A stretch of DNA of 64,000 bases. It comes from Brevundimonas sp. UBA7664 (lineage in GTDB: Bacteria > Pseudomonadota > Alphaproteobacteria > Caulobacterales > Caulobacteraceae). Under the pieces are notes generated by a model, which saw nothing but the letters and a program-made list of their open reading frames with translations, had not been told where the DNA came from and searched no databases. Position numbers and translations under genes: made by a program. The stretch lies in the NCBI RefSeq assembly GCF_002483305.1, contig NZ_DLHQ01000051.1, positions 574 to 64,573 on the forward strand. The letters run 5' to 3'. Below are positions 15,835 to 25,604 of the stretch, piece after piece. The stretch's first letter is position 1. The number at the start of each line of letters is the position of its first letter.

Positions 15835-16705
15835 TCTGGACCTGTTCGCGCAGCTGTTCGATCACGGCCTTGAGCTCGAGGCCGATTCCGGTGAGCGCGG
15901 TCGTAGCCGATTTCGAGCAGAGGGTGTTCGCCTCCCTCATGAATTCCTGCATCAGGAAGTCGAGTTTCCGGCCGGCGGGGGGTTGCCGCAACAGTTCGCG
16001 GGCCGAGGCGACGTGGGCGGCGAGGCGATCCAGCTCCTCGCGGACGTCGGCCTTGGTGGCGAGGGAGGCGGCCTCGAGGAAGATGCGGTCCTCAAGCCCC
16101 GGCGCATCGGGGGCCAGTTCGGTCATGCGGCGGGTGAAGCGCTCGCGGATGGCGTCGGTCTGGGCGGCGGCTTCGGTTTCGGCCTGGGCGGTCAGGGCGT
16201 TGATGCGGCCGATGAAGTCGGTGACGACGGGCAGCAGCTGGCCGCCCTCGCGGTCGCGGGAGAGCTTCAGGGCGTCGAGGGCCAGATCGATCGAGGCGGC
16301 CATGGCGGCCTCGACGGCGGCGCGGGCCTCGGGGTCGTCGACCTCCTCGGGGGCGTCCAGCACGCCGCGCAGGGACAGCAGGCCGTCGGCCGAGGGCGGG
16401 GTGGCCCCCTCCTCCGCCAGCTGATTGGCGAGGGTCAGATAGTGGGCGAGGACGTCCGCATTGACCTTCAGCGCGGCGACGCCGAGCTCGCGTTTGGCCT
16501 GGACGCCGAGGGTCACCTGACCGCGGCTGAGGCGGGCCTGGGCGGCGGTCTTGGCGTGGCGCTCGAGGGTGTCGAAGCCGGGCGGGCCGCGGAAGCGGAC
16601 CTCCAGATTGCGGCCGTTGACCGAGCGGGCCTCGACCGACCAGGACCAGTCGCCATGCGCGCCGTCGGCCCGGCCGAAGCCGGTCATGCCCGAGATGGCG
16701 CTCAT
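15824..16705 (-). CDS. yicC: YicC family endoribonuclease-like protein
   Basis: A 293-residue member of the YicC family; E. coli YicC has reported RNase activity towards a small RNA. It opens SAISGMTGFGRADG, the family N-terminus, and carries the C-terminal DUF1732-type block KLDFLMQEFMREANTLCSKS. The central coiled part is charged and Ala-rich. The ATG overlaps the mltG stop (ATGA) and its 3' end overlaps gmk, so it is embedded in the operon. The biological substrate here is unknown. Confidence 0.93.
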   Translation of the reverse strand: MSAISGMTGFGRADGAHGDWSWSVEARSVNGRNLEVRFRGPPGFDTLERHAKTAAQARLSRGQVTLGVQAKRELGVAALKVNADVLAHYLTLANQLAEEGATPPSADGLLSLRGVLDAPEEVDDPEARAAVEAAMAASIDLALDALKLSRDREGGQLLPVVTDFIGRINALTAQAETEAAAQTDAIRERFTRRMTELAPDAPGLEDRIFLEAASLATKADVREELDRLAAHVASARELLRQPPAGRKLDFLMQEFMREANTLCSKSATTALTGIGLELKAVIEQLREQVQNVE

Positions 16706-17837
16706 CCGGCGGGGGCGGGGGCGGGAATGGTGATCACGCGCGCGCCGGGGGGCACGGCCATGCCGGACGTCGGGTTGGCCGGAGGGACTTCCGGAACCGG
16801 CGTCAGGGCCGGAGCTTCCGGCGCGGCGGGCGGCACGCCGGCCCGGCGGCGCTCGATCTCGCGCCAGCGGGCGACGTTGGCGAGGTGTTCGTCATAGGTC
16901 CGGGCGAAGGCGTGGCCGCCCGAGCCGTCGGCGACGAAGAAGATGTCCGCGGTCGACGGCGGATTGAGCACGGCGGCGACGGCGTCGCGACCCGGATTGG
17001 AGATGGCGGTCGGGGGCAGGCCGTCGATCTGATAGGTGTTCCACGGATTGGGCCGGTCGAGTTCGGACCGTCTCAGCCCCCGGCGCAGCGGCACGCCTTT
17101 GGTGATGCCGTATTCGATGGTCGGGTCGCTCTCCAGCCGCATGCCGGAGCGCAGACGGTTGGTGAAGACAGCGGCGACGCGGGGGCGTTCGGCGGCGACG
17201 CCGGTTTCCTTCTCGACGATGGAGGCCAGGATCATGGCCTCTTCCGGCGTGCGGACGACCGTGTTGGGACTGCGCGCGGCCCAGAGGCGGGCGAGGTTCT
17301 CGTCGCGGGCGCGGCGCATGCGGGCGATAACCGAGGCGCGGCTCTCGCCGCGGCTGACCTCATAGGTGTCGGGCCACAGGCTGGCCTCCTCGGGCGTGGT
17401 CTCGACCGTGCCGGTCAGTAGGGTCTGGTTGTTCAGGATGGCGACGGCCTGGGCCGAAGACCAGCCCTCGGGCAGGGTGACGTAGTGGCGGACCACCCGC
17501 CCCTCGACCAGCAGGACAATGACCGAGCGCAGCGAAGACCCGGACGGCACCTCATATTCCCCCGCGCGCAGCTTGCGGTCAGCGCCGGTCAGGGTGGCGG
17601 CGGCCTTGAACATGTCGGTCGAGCGGATCACGCCCGCCGATTTGAGGGTGGCGGCGATGGCCGATACGCCGGCCCCGGAGGGCAGGCTGACGATGGTCGA
17701 CTGGCCTTCACGGGCGGACGGGCCGGGGGCGTAGAAGACGCTCCAGGCCGCGACGAGGGCGATGATCAGGAAGGTGCTGAAGGTGGCCGTGGCCGCCAGA
17801 AACGCCGTCTTGCGGCCCGAACGACGCTCCACCGACA

Positions 17838-17838
<1 letters not shown>
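16702..17838 (-). CDS. mltG: endolytic murein transglycosylase MltG
   Basis: Inner-membrane lytic transglycosylase thought to terminate nascent peptidoglycan strands. Start ATG 17838 gives a basic N-terminus (SVERRSGRKT), one membrane anchor (about residues 13-32, FLAATATFSTFLIIALVAAW), a LysM-like part and the YceG domain with the catalytic SIVEKETG and LESDPTIEYGI motifs. The C-terminal Pro-rich tail (VPPAAPEAPALTPVPEVPP) is longer than in E. coli. It has 378 residues. The start overlaps the fabF stop by one base, a fabF-mltG arrangement common in this class. Confidence 0.95.
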
Positions 17839-19118
<1,280 letters not shown>

Positions 19119-19156
19119 GAGCGCTCCTCGCTACAGAATCCTGACCGCAAACAGTA

Positions 19157-19200
19157 ATGGCCGCCGGACGGCCCCGCTAGGGGCGCGCCACGGCGGCCAT
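19157..19200 (-). terminator. GC-rich hairpin between acpP and fabF
   Basis: ATGGCCGCC (19157-19165) pairs with GGCGGCCAT (19192-19200), and an inner GCCCC-GCTA-GGGGC stem lies at 19171-19184. In the minus-strand transcript this follows acpP. There is no U-tract, so partial termination or 3'-end stabilisation that lets acpP outproduce fabF is an inference. Confidence 0.45.
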
Positions 19201-19225
19201 CAAAGCCGTTTCGAAGGGGCGGCGA

Positions 19226-19465
19226 TCAGCCCGCCAGCTTCTCGTCGATGAATTTCACGGCGTCGCCGACCGTCTGGATGTGTTCGGCGGCGTCGTCCGG
19301 GATTTCGATGTCGAATTCTTCCTCGAAGGCCATGACCAGTTCGACGTTGTCGAGCGAGTCAGCGCCCAGGTCGTCGATGAAGCTGGCCTTTTCGACGACC
19401 TTCTCCGGATCGGCGTCCAGGTGGTCGATGACGATCTTGCGGACGCGTTCCAGGGTGTCGGACAT
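19226..19465 (-). CDS. acpP: acyl carrier protein
   Basis: A 79-residue acidic carrier of growing acyl chains, modified by phosphopantetheine at the Ser of [14 protein letters not shown] (Ser37). It has typical four-helix composition and an end of KFIDEKLAG. The ATG at 19465 was chosen because upstream in-frame sequence to 19543 is Arg-rich and unlike ACP. It lies between a small membrane protein gene and fabF, in the usual fabD-fabG-acpP-fabF order. Confidence 0.97.
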   Translation of the reverse strand: MSDTLERVRKIVIDHLDADPEKVVEKASFIDDLGADSLDNVELVMAFEEEFDIEIPDDAAEHIQTVGDAVKFIDEKLAG

Positions 19466-19614
19466 GGGGGTCTCTGCTTTTGGGGCCGCCGGGGCGGCTG
19501 TTATCTCAAATCCTGCCGTATGACGACGGCGACGGCGACGCAAGCCTTGAACGAAGACTCAGGCCATCCGGTTGCGGAGGCTTTAGCACGGCGGCGCGGG
19601 CGGGAAATAGCCCG

Positions 19615-19815
19615 TTACCGGGTTTGAACGCCCCGGTTCACCCACCAGACCAGCCCGCCGCCCGCCAGCGCCAGGGGCGCGCCATAGATGGCCCAGATGA
19701 TCTGGCCGGTCATGAAGCTGCCCGGCAGGATGTTCAGCCCCTGCAGGACCCAGATGATGCCGATCAGCAGCATCGGGCCGCTGAGGATGGTGGCGAGGAT
19801 GCGGAGAATTTTCAT
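19615..19815 (-). CDS. small two-helix membrane protein, 66 residues
   Basis: Not recognised by name. MKILRILATILSGPMLLIGIIWVLQGLNILP and GQIIWAIYGAPLALAGGGLVWWVNR form two predicted membrane helices with a short loop; both ends are positively charged (NRGVQTR). The start overlaps the fabG stop by one base, so it is translationally coupled within the fatty-acid operon, and acpP follows after about 150 bases. Similar short proteins recur in alphaproteobacteria, but I know of no assigned function. Confidence 0.72.
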   Translation of the reverse strand: MKILRILATILSGPMLLIGIIWVLQGLNILPGSFMTGQIIWAIYGAPLALAGGGLVWWVNRGVQTR

Positions 19816-20555
19816 CAGATCATCGCCATGCCGCCGTTCACGTGCAGGGTCTGCCCCGTGACATAGGCGGCTTCGTCGGACGACAGATAGACGGCGGCGG
19901 CGGCGATCTCGTCGCCCGTGCCCAGCCGGCCGAGCGGGATGGTCTTGAGGATGGTCTCGCGCTGCTGGTCGTTGAGCACGTCGGTCATCGGCGAGGTGAT
20001 GAAGCCCGGGGCGATGCAGTTGACCGTGATGCCGCGGCTGCCGACCTCCTGGGCCAGCGACTTGGAGAAGCCGATCATGCCGGCCTTGGAGGCGGCGTAG
20101 TTGGTCTGGCCCGGGTTGCCGGTGACGCCGACGATCGAGGTGACGCCGATGATCCGGCCCGAACGGCGCTTCATCATGCCCTTCATGGCGGCCCGGGAGA
20201 GGCGGAAATAGCTCTCGAGGTTGATGCGGATGACGTCCTGGAAGTCCTCGTCCTTCATCCGCATCAGCAGGCCGTCCTTGGTGATGCCGGCGTTGGCGAC
20301 GAGGATGTCGAGCGGAGCACCGGCGGCCTCCTCGGCGCGGGCGATCAGGCCGTCGACCGATTCGGCGTCGGACAGATTGGCGGCGGCGGCGAAGGAGCGT
20401 TCGCCGAGGTCCTTCGCGAGGTCCTGCAGCACCGCCTCGCGGGTGCCGGAGAGGACGACGGTCGCGCCCTGGGCGTGCAGGGCGCGGGCCACGGCGCCGC
20501 CGATGCCGCCCGTGGCGCCGGTGACGAGGGCGGTCTTGCCGGTGAGATCAAACAT
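19815..20555 (-). CDS. fabG: 3-oxoacyl-ACP reductase
   Basis: NADPH-dependent reduction of beta-ketoacyl-ACP. Short-chain dehydrogenase fold: the cofactor motif TGATGGIGGAVA near residue 12, NAGITKDGLLMRM, catalytic SIVGVTGNPGQTNYAASKAG (Ser, Tyr and Lys present), and a C-terminus ending GGMAMI. ATG 20555 yields 246 residues; a TTG nine codons upstream adds TREQSENP and is less likely. It overlaps the preceding zinc-ribbon gene by eight bases and the next small membrane gene by one. Confidence 0.97.
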   Translation of the reverse strand: MFDLTGKTALVTGATGGIGGAVARALHAQGATVVLSGTREAVLQDLAKDLGERSFAAAANLSDAESVDGLIARAEEAAGAPLDILVANAGITKDGLLMRMKDEDFQDVIRINLESYFRLSRAAMKGMMKRRSGRIIGVTSIVGVTGNPGQTNYAASKAGMIGFSKSLAQEVGSRGITVNCIAPGFITSPMTDVLNDQQRETILKTIPLGRLGTGDEIAAAAVYLSSDEAAYVTGQTLHVNGGMAMI

Positions 20556-20886
20556 GGGGTTCTCGCTTTGCTCTCGGGTCAAACAGCCCGAACTTTTTGA
20601 GATTCAGGTCACACCGGCTGCAATGCGACCTCGGGAATGAGGAGAAGCGACGGCCTCTCGCCCAGACATATGGACTGTAACCGCAGCGCGGACAGGTGGG
20701 GAATTTCGAGAAGCTGAACCCGAACCCCAACCAGACCGCGCCTGCTGCGAAGAGGGCCGGAACGCGCCAGTCACCCTCCAACGCGTTGGCCATCGACAGG
20801 ATCGGAACGGCCACGAAGAGGAAGATCAACAGCAAACCGACCGTGGAATATAGCCAAGCGAACAGATAGACGCTCGGCCACCTCAT
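20548..20886 (-). CDS. membrane protein with C-terminal zinc-ribbon motif
   Basis: 112 residues with two hydrophobic helices (about 6-28 and 42-59), then a pair of CxxC motifs (Cys65/68 in CPRCGY and Cys89/92 in CSRCD), the spacing of a zinc ribbon, and a basic C-terminal tail. It starts five bases after fabD and overlaps fabG by eight, so it is part of the fab operon, yet it is not a standard fab gene. An ATG at 20919 would lie inside fabD and is less likely. Amino-acid use (Phe, Ser, Trp) is less biased than its neighbours, hinting at later insertion. Function unknown. Confidence 0.75.
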   Translation of the reverse strand: MRWPSVYLFAWLYSTVGLLLIFLFVAVPILSMANALEGDWRVPALFAAGAVWLGFGFSFSKFPTCPRCGYSPYVWARGRRFSSFPRSHCSRCDLNLKKFGLFDPRAKREPHV

Positions 20887-20890
20887 CGGC

Positions 20891-21838
20891 TCAGGCCAGC
20901 GACTTCGCGAACGCCTCAAGGTCTTCCGGCGTGTTCAGCGACAGGCTTTCCGCCTCCGGCGCGATGCGTTTGGCCATGCCGGTCAGGACCTTGCCCGAGC
21001 CGATCTCGGCGAAGCGGGTCACGCCGCCCTCCCCGGCCATCCATTCCATGCTCTCGCGCCAGCGGACGCGGCCGGTGACCTGTTCGACCAGCAGGCGGCG
21101 CAGGACCTCGGGGTCGCGCTCGGGGCGGGCGGTGACGTTGGCGACGACGGCGACCGAGGGTGCGACCAGGGTCGCGCCGGACAGAGCCTCGGCCATTTCA
21201 TCGGCGGCGGGCTGCATCAGCGGGCAGTGGAAGGGGGCCGAGACGTTCAGGGGGATGGCGCGGGCGCCCAGTTCCTTGGCCTTTTCGATGGCGCGATCGA
21301 CGGCGGCCTTGTCGCCCGAGATGACGATATTGCCGGCGTTGTTGTCATTGGCGACGACGCAGACCCCGACCTCGGAGCCGGCGGCGGCGGCGGCCTCGGC
21401 GAGGGCGAGGTCCGTCTTCGGGCCGATCAGGGAGGCCATGGCGCCTTTGCCGACCGGTACGGCGCGCTGCATGGCCTGGCCGCGCAGCTTCAGCAGGCGG
21501 GCGGTGTCGGCGAGGGTGATCGAACCGGCGGCGCACAGGGCGGAGTATTCGCCGAGCGAATGGCCGGCGACGAAGCCGGCGCGGCTGACATCGACGCCGA
21601 ACTCGACCCTGAGCACCCGGGCGGCGGCCAGCGACACGGCCATCAGGGCGGGCTGGGCGTTCTCGGTCAGGGTCAGCTGGTCCTCGGGGCCCTCGCGCAT
21701 CAGCACCGACAGCTTCTGGCCGAGGGCGTCGTCGATCTCGGCATAGACCTCGCGGGCGGAGGCGAAGGCGTCGGCGAGGGCCGCGCCCATGCCGACCGAC
21801 TGGCTGCCTTGTCCGGGGAACAACAGGGCGAGGGTCAT
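20891..21838 (-). CDS. fabD: malonyl-CoA:ACP S-malonyltransferase
   Basis: Loads malonyl units onto ACP. LLFPGQGSQSVGMG at the N-terminus, the nucleophile motif GHSLGEYSAL (Ser near residue 92), an active-site His region in NVSAPFHCPLM, and the usual C-terminal EIGSGKVLTGM are present; 315 residues. First gene of the minus-strand fatty-acid cluster; its promoter should lie in the repeat-bearing gap upstream (21839 onwards). Confidence 0.96.
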   Translation of the reverse strand: MTLALLFPGQGSQSVGMGAALADAFASAREVYAEIDDALGQKLSVLMREGPEDQLTLTENAQPALMAVSLAAARVLRVEFGVDVSRAGFVAGHSLGEYSALCAAGSITLADTARLLKLRGQAMQRAVPVGKGAMASLIGPKTDLALAEAAAAAGSEVGVCVVANDNNAGNIVISGDKAAVDRAIEKAKELGARAIPLNVSAPFHCPLMQPAADEMAEALSGATLVAPSVAVVANVTARPERDPEVLRRLLVEQVTGRVRWRESMEWMAGEGGVTRFAEIGSGKVLTGMAKRIAPEAESLSLNTPEDLEAFAKSLA

Positions 21839-22162
21839 ACAGGGGCTCCGGCGGCGTTGAATCGAGCCGGAGGGGTAGGACGATCAGGCAATGGGGGCAA
21901 GCGGGACCCTCCCCGCATGCACGGACCCGGGCCGGTTCATCACGAAGGGCACAAGGGAATCACAAAGGACACGAAGGGGCCGGCGGGCCGCGTCTCCCGT
22001 CAGGGAGGCGCAAGAGAATCGGTTGGCGGGCAAGGGCCCGCGAAAGACGGGTTCAGGCACCGTACTCTTCGTGTCCTTCGTGCCTTCTTCGTGGTCTTTG
22101 TGATGAACCCGCTTACGCAGGCCACCGGCGCCGAGCCCGGATTTTGGCCCCTCGGGCCGCCC
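21839..22162. other. 324-bp intergenic region holding a long inverted repeat
   Basis: The gap separates the starts of fabD (minus) and the end of an FAD-linked oxidase (minus). It has no credible ORF. Its main content is the inverted-repeat element at 21934-22109; the 90 bases next to fabD probably hold that gene's promoter, but I cannot point to hexamers. Confidence 0.6.
21934..22109. repeat. long inverted-repeat element rich in CACGAAG/CTTCGTG units
   Basis: Left arm 21934-21977 (GGTTCATCACGAAGGGCACA, then CACAAAGGACACGAAGG) pairs imperfectly with right arm 22067-22109 (CTTCGTGTCCTTCGTGCC, TTCGTGG, TTTGTGATGAACC). The arms share an outer GGTTCATCAC/TTTGTGATGAACC end and internal periodic CACGAAG units. 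It could form a very long hairpin in RNA. It looks like a dispersed palindromic element and not a gene remnant. Confidence 0.75.
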
Positions 22163-23569
22163 TCAGAACAGAACCGCCGGGTTCATGATCCGGTGCGGGT
22201 CGATGGCGGCGCGGACGGCCTGCATGGTGCGGAGTTCGAGCGGCGACTTGTAGCGCCGCGCCTCCTCCGTCTTGAGCCGGCCGAGGCCGTGTTCGGCGGA
22301 GATCGAGCCGTCGTAGCGGGCGACGATGTCGTGGACGATCTGCGAGCCTTCCTCCCAGCGGGCGAGAAAGGCCGGGCGGTCGCCGCCGACGGGGCAGAGC
22401 ACGTCATAATGCAGATTGCCGTCGCCGACGTGGCCGAAGGCGCTGACCCGCGCGCCCGGGTGGAAGCGTTCGACCGCGGCGGTGGCCTCCTCGAGGAAGT
22501 CGGCGATGCGCGAGATCGGCACCGAGACGTCGTGCTTCCAGCCGCCGCCCTCGGGCTTCTGGGCGGCGGACTGCTCTTCGCGCACCTTCCAGAAGGCGGT
22601 GCGCTGGCTGTCGTTCTGGGCGATGGCGGCATCGGTGATCAGGCCGGTTTCGAAGGCGTGGGTCAGCAGCCGGTCCATGGCGGCGTCGGCGGCGCCGGGC
22701 TCGCCCGAGACCAGTTCGATCAGGACGTACCAGGGGGGCGTGCTGTCCAGCGGCTCGCGCGTGTCGGGGATGTTGGCGAGGACGAAGCCCATGCCGATCC
22801 GCTTCATCAGCTCGAACGCCTCGACCCCGCCGCCGGTCTCGGCCTTGGCCCGGGCCAACAGCTCGATGGCGGCCGCGGGCGCGTCCAGCCCGACCATGGC
22901 GGTGGCGCGACTGCGCATGACGGGGAACAGTTTCAGGGTCGCGGCGGTGACCACGCCGAGGGTGCCCTCGGCGCCGATCAGCAGCTGTTTCAGGTCGTAG
23001 CCGGTGTTGTCCTTGCGCAGCCGTTTGAGACCGTTGAACACCTCGCCGTCGGGCATCACCGCCTCGATGCCCAGCACCAGGTCGCGCATGACGCCGTAGC
23101 GGATCACCGCCGTGCCGCCGGCGTTGGTCGAGATCACGCCGCCGATGGTGGCCGTGCCCTCGGCGGCGAGGCTGAGCGGGAACAGGCGGTCGGCGGCGGC
23201 GGCGGCCTGCTGGGCCTCCGCCAACGTGACCCCGGCCTCGACGGTCATGGCGTCATCCAGGGGGGTGACGTCGCGGACGGCGCGCAGCTTGCGGGTCGAG
23301 AGCAGGACCTCGCCATAGGGAATCTGGCCGCCGACGAGGCCGGTGTCGCCGCCCTGGGGGACGAGGGCGATGCGATGTTCGGCGCAGACCCGGACGGCGG
23401 CGGCGACTTCAGCCGTCGAGCGGGGGGTCAGCATCAGCGGCGTGTGGCCGTGCCAGCGATTGCGCCACTCGGTCAGCCAGGGGGCGATCTCGGCGGCATC
23501 GTCGGTCCAGCCGCCGTCGCCGAGGGCGGATTTCAGGGCGGCGAGGGCGGCGGGCGACGGGGCGGTCAT
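22163..23569 (-). CDS. FAD-linked oxidase, GlcD/D-2-hydroxyglutarate dehydrogenase type
   Basis: 468 residues. An N-terminal PCMH FAD-binding domain (PQGGDTGLVGGQIPYGEVLLS, then TIGGVISTNAGGTAVIRYG, and LLIGAEGTLGVVTAATLKLFP) is joined to a C-terminal FAD-oxidase domain with HVGDGNLHYDVL, SAEHGLGRLK and the closing DPHRIMNPAVLF. This architecture covers D-lactate, glycolate and D-2-hydroxyglutarate dehydrogenases. The HVGDGNLH and GLG motifs favour a 2-hydroxy-acid dehydrogenase; the exact substrate cannot be read. It is divergent from a Nudix gene and preceded by no operon partner. Confidence 0.88.
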   Translation of the reverse strand: MTAPSPAALAALKSALGDGGWTDDAAEIAPWLTEWRNRWHGHTPLMLTPRSTAEVAAAVRVCAEHRIALVPQGGDTGLVGGQIPYGEVLLSTRKLRAVRDVTPLDDAMTVEAGVTLAEAQQAAAAADRLFPLSLAAEGTATIGGVISTNAGGTAVIRYGVMRDLVLGIEAVMPDGEVFNGLKRLRKDNTGYDLKQLLIGAEGTLGVVTAATLKLFPVMRSRATAMVGLDAPAAAIELLARAKAETGGGVEAFELMKRIGMGFVLANIPDTREPLDSTPPWYVLIELVSGEPGAADAAMDRLLTHAFETGLITDAAIAQNDSQRTAFWKVREEQSAAQKPEGGGWKHDVSVPISRIADFLEEATAAVERFHPGARVSAFGHVGDGNLHYDVLCPVGGDRPAFLARWEEGSQIVHDIVARYDGSISAEHGLGRLKTEEARRYKSPLELRTMQAVRAAIDPHRIMNPAVLF

Positions 23570-23625
23570 GCGGCCCTTGTCTCAAAGTCATGGGCGCGGC
23601 GAAAGGGCCGTGTCAGGGTTGTCGG

Positions 23626-24036
23626 ATGTCCAACCCCCTGTCTGCCCCCGTCCCCGCCGTCGGCGTCGCCTGTCTGCGGGGCGATTCGGTGCTGCTGGTC
23701 CGGCGCGGGACGCCGCCTCGCCAGGGCGAATGGAGCCTGCCCGGCGGCCGCATCGAGCCCGGCGAGCGGGCGATGGACGCGGCCCTGCGGGAGTTGCGGG
23801 AAGAGACCGGGGTCGAGGCGGAAATCACGGGGCTGATCGACGTGGTAGACGGGCTCTTCCCCGAAGCAGGGCGGCATTATGTGCTGATCGACTATGCGGC
23901 GCGCTGGCTTTCCGGGGAGCCGGTGGCCGGCGATGACGCCGCCGAGGCGCGGTTCGTGGCGCTGGACGAGGTCGAGGCGCTGATTGACTGGTCCGAAACG
24001 CGGCGGATCATCCGGATGGCCGCCGACGCGCGCTGA
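23626..24036 (+). CDS. Nudix hydrolase
   Basis: A 136-residue pyrophosphohydrolase with a full Nudix box: GGRIEPGER followed by RELREETGVEAE (GX5EX7REUXEEXGU satisfied). The N-terminal VGVACLRGDSVLLVRRGTPP and the QGEWSLPGG block fit the MutT/ADP-ribose-pyrophosphatase-like group. ATG 23626 was chosen over a farther start near 23590 because the longer form overlaps the divergent oxidase's upstream region and adds nothing family-like. Substrate not deducible. Confidence 0.9.
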   Translation: MSNPLSAPVPAVGVACLRGDSVLLVRRGTPPRQGEWSLPGGRIEPGERAMDAALRELREETGVEAEITGLIDVVDGLFPEAGRHYVLIDYAARWLSGEPVAGDDAAEARFVALDEVEALIDWSETRRIIRMAADAR

Positions 24037-24128
24037 GCGAGCAGGATTACGCGGATGTCATCTTGCCGCGTCCGGTTTCTGTGGCGCGCGGGCCACAGGG
24101 TGCTAACCTGAACGGACAGGGAGATATC

Positions 24129-25142
24129 ATGGACACCTCGGTTCTATTCACCGCCGCGCTGGTCGCACTGGCCTTTGTGCTGCTGTTCAGCGTGGTCAAG
24201 ATCGTGCCCCAGGGGCGCGAGATGACGGTCGAGCGGTTTGGCAAATACACCCGCACCCTCAGCCCCGGGATCAGCATCCTGACGCCGTTCGTCGAGCGGA
24301 TCGGCCGACGCATGAACATGATGGAACAAGTTCTTGATGTGCCTCAGCAAGAGGTCATCACCAAGGACAATGCCATGGTCAAGGTGGATGCCATCGTCTT
24401 CATCCAGGTGATGGAGGCCTCGGCCGCCGCCTACCGGATCGAGAACCTGCCCTACGCCATCACCCAGCTGTGCTCGACCAACCTGCGCACCGTGGTCGGT
24501 TCGATGGAGCTGGACGAGGTGCTGTTCCAGCGCGACTCGATCAACTCGCGCCTGCTGACCGTGATCGACGCGGCGACCGAGCCGTGGGGCGTCAAGGTCA
24601 ACCGGATCGAGATCAAGGACCTGACCCCGCCGGCCGACATCACCAACGCCATGGCGCGTCAGATGAAGGCCGAGCGCGAGCGCCGCGCCGTCATCACCGA
24701 GGCCGACGGCGAGAAACAGGCCGCCATCGCCCGCGCCGAGGGCGCCAAACAGGCCGCCATTCTGGAAGCCGAAGGCCGCCGTGAGGCCGCCTTCCGCGAC
24801 GCCGAGGCCCGCGAGCGCGAAGCCGAGGCCGAGGCCAAGGCGACGGCCATGGTGTCCCAGGCCATCGCCGCCGGCGACGTCAATGCGATCAACTATTTCG
24901 TGGCCCAGAAATACGTCGAGGCCTTCGCCGAACTGGCCCGCAACCCGACGGCCAAGACGGTCATTGTCCCGGCGGAGATGTCCGGCCTGGTCGGCACCAT
25001 CGCCGGCCTGGGCGAACTGGTCGGTCTGGCCAGGGAACAGCAGCAGGGCCGCAGCGACGGGCGTCGCGACGCCCCGCCCCCGCCGCGAGCCACACCGCCT
25101 GCACCGCCCCGCCCGCCCCGTCCCTCCGTGCCGAGGACCTGA
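24129..25142 (+). CDS. qmcA: SPFH/stomatin-like membrane protease-associated protein
   Basis: 337 residues: one N-terminal membrane helix (VLFTAALVALAFVLLFSVV), an SPFH/Band 7 domain (KIVPQGREMTVERFGKYTRTL, VITKDNAMVKVDAIVFIQV, NLRTVVGSMELDEVLFQRD), a long Ala/Glu/Arg coiled coil (residues ~175-245) and a Pro-rich end. This is the QmcA/stomatin architecture, which forms membrane microdomain assemblies. ATG 24129 follows GGGAGATATC. It is coupled to an NfeD-family gene three bases downstream, the standard SPFH-NfeD pair. Confidence 0.92.
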   Translation: MDTSVLFTAALVALAFVLLFSVVKIVPQGREMTVERFGKYTRTLSPGISILTPFVERIGRRMNMMEQVLDVPQQEVITKDNAMVKVDAIVFIQVMEASAAAYRIENLPYAITQLCSTNLRTVVGSMELDEVLFQRDSINSRLLTVIDAATEPWGVKVNRIEIKDLTPPADITNAMARQMKAERERRAVITEADGEKQAAIARAEGAKQAAILEAEGRREAAFRDAEAREREAEAEAKATAMVSQAIAAGDVNAINYFVAQKYVEAFAELARNPTAKTVIVPAEMSGLVGTIAGLGELVGLAREQQQGRSDGRRDAPPPPRATPPAPPRPPRPSVPRT

Positions 25143-25145
25143 CCG

Positions 25146-25604
25146 ATGGACGCCCTGACCGAACTGCACGCCGCCCAGCCGTTCTGGATTTGGCTGGCTC
25201 TGGGCGTGATCCTGCTGGCCATCGAGGCCGCCTTCTCGACCGAATGGCTGCTGTGGCCGGCGGTCTCGGCGGGGGTGGTGGCGGTGGTCACCGCCCTGGG
25301 CCTTCCGCTGAACTTCCCCGGCGAGGTCGCCCTGTTCGCCGCCCTGACCGTGGCCGCGACCCTGCTGTCGCGTCGCCTGATCCAGCGGGTCAATCCGTCC
25401 GATGCCCCGGACATCAACGCTCGCGACGCCCGCCTGATCGGCCAGCGGGCCCAGGTGGTCCAGGCCTTCGTCGACGGCCGCGGCCGGGTGTTCGTCTCGG
25501 GCGCCGAATGGGTCGCCGAAATCGAGGGCGCGGCGCCGCTGGCGGGCGAGAGCGTCATCGTCGAGGGGATGGACGGACCGAAGCTGAAGGTGCGGGCGGT
25601 CTAA
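25146..25604 (+). CDS. NfeD-family membrane protein
   Basis: 152 residues. An N-terminal hydrophobic part with two or three helices ([53 protein letters not shown]) is followed by a C-terminal OB-fold ([29 protein letters not shown], ending KLKVRAV), the NfeD layout of the short, non-protease type. It follows the SPFH gene by three bases; the products are expected to interact. It converges on rnhA, overlapping by four bases. Confidence 0.9.
   Translation: MDALTELHAAQPFWIWLALGVILLAIEAAFSTEWLLWPAVSAGVVAVVTALGLPLNFPGEVALFAALTVAATLLSRRLIQRVNPSDAPDINARDARLIGQRAQVVQAFVDGRGRVFVSGAEWVAEIEGAAPLAGESVIVEGMDGPKLKVRAV

Noticed and set aside
21227..23836. 869-codon plus-strand ORF across fabD's end, the repeat and the FAD oxidase
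   Set aside because: Spans three unrelated minus-strand features and is Gly/Val/Asp-rich without motifs; a GC artefact.
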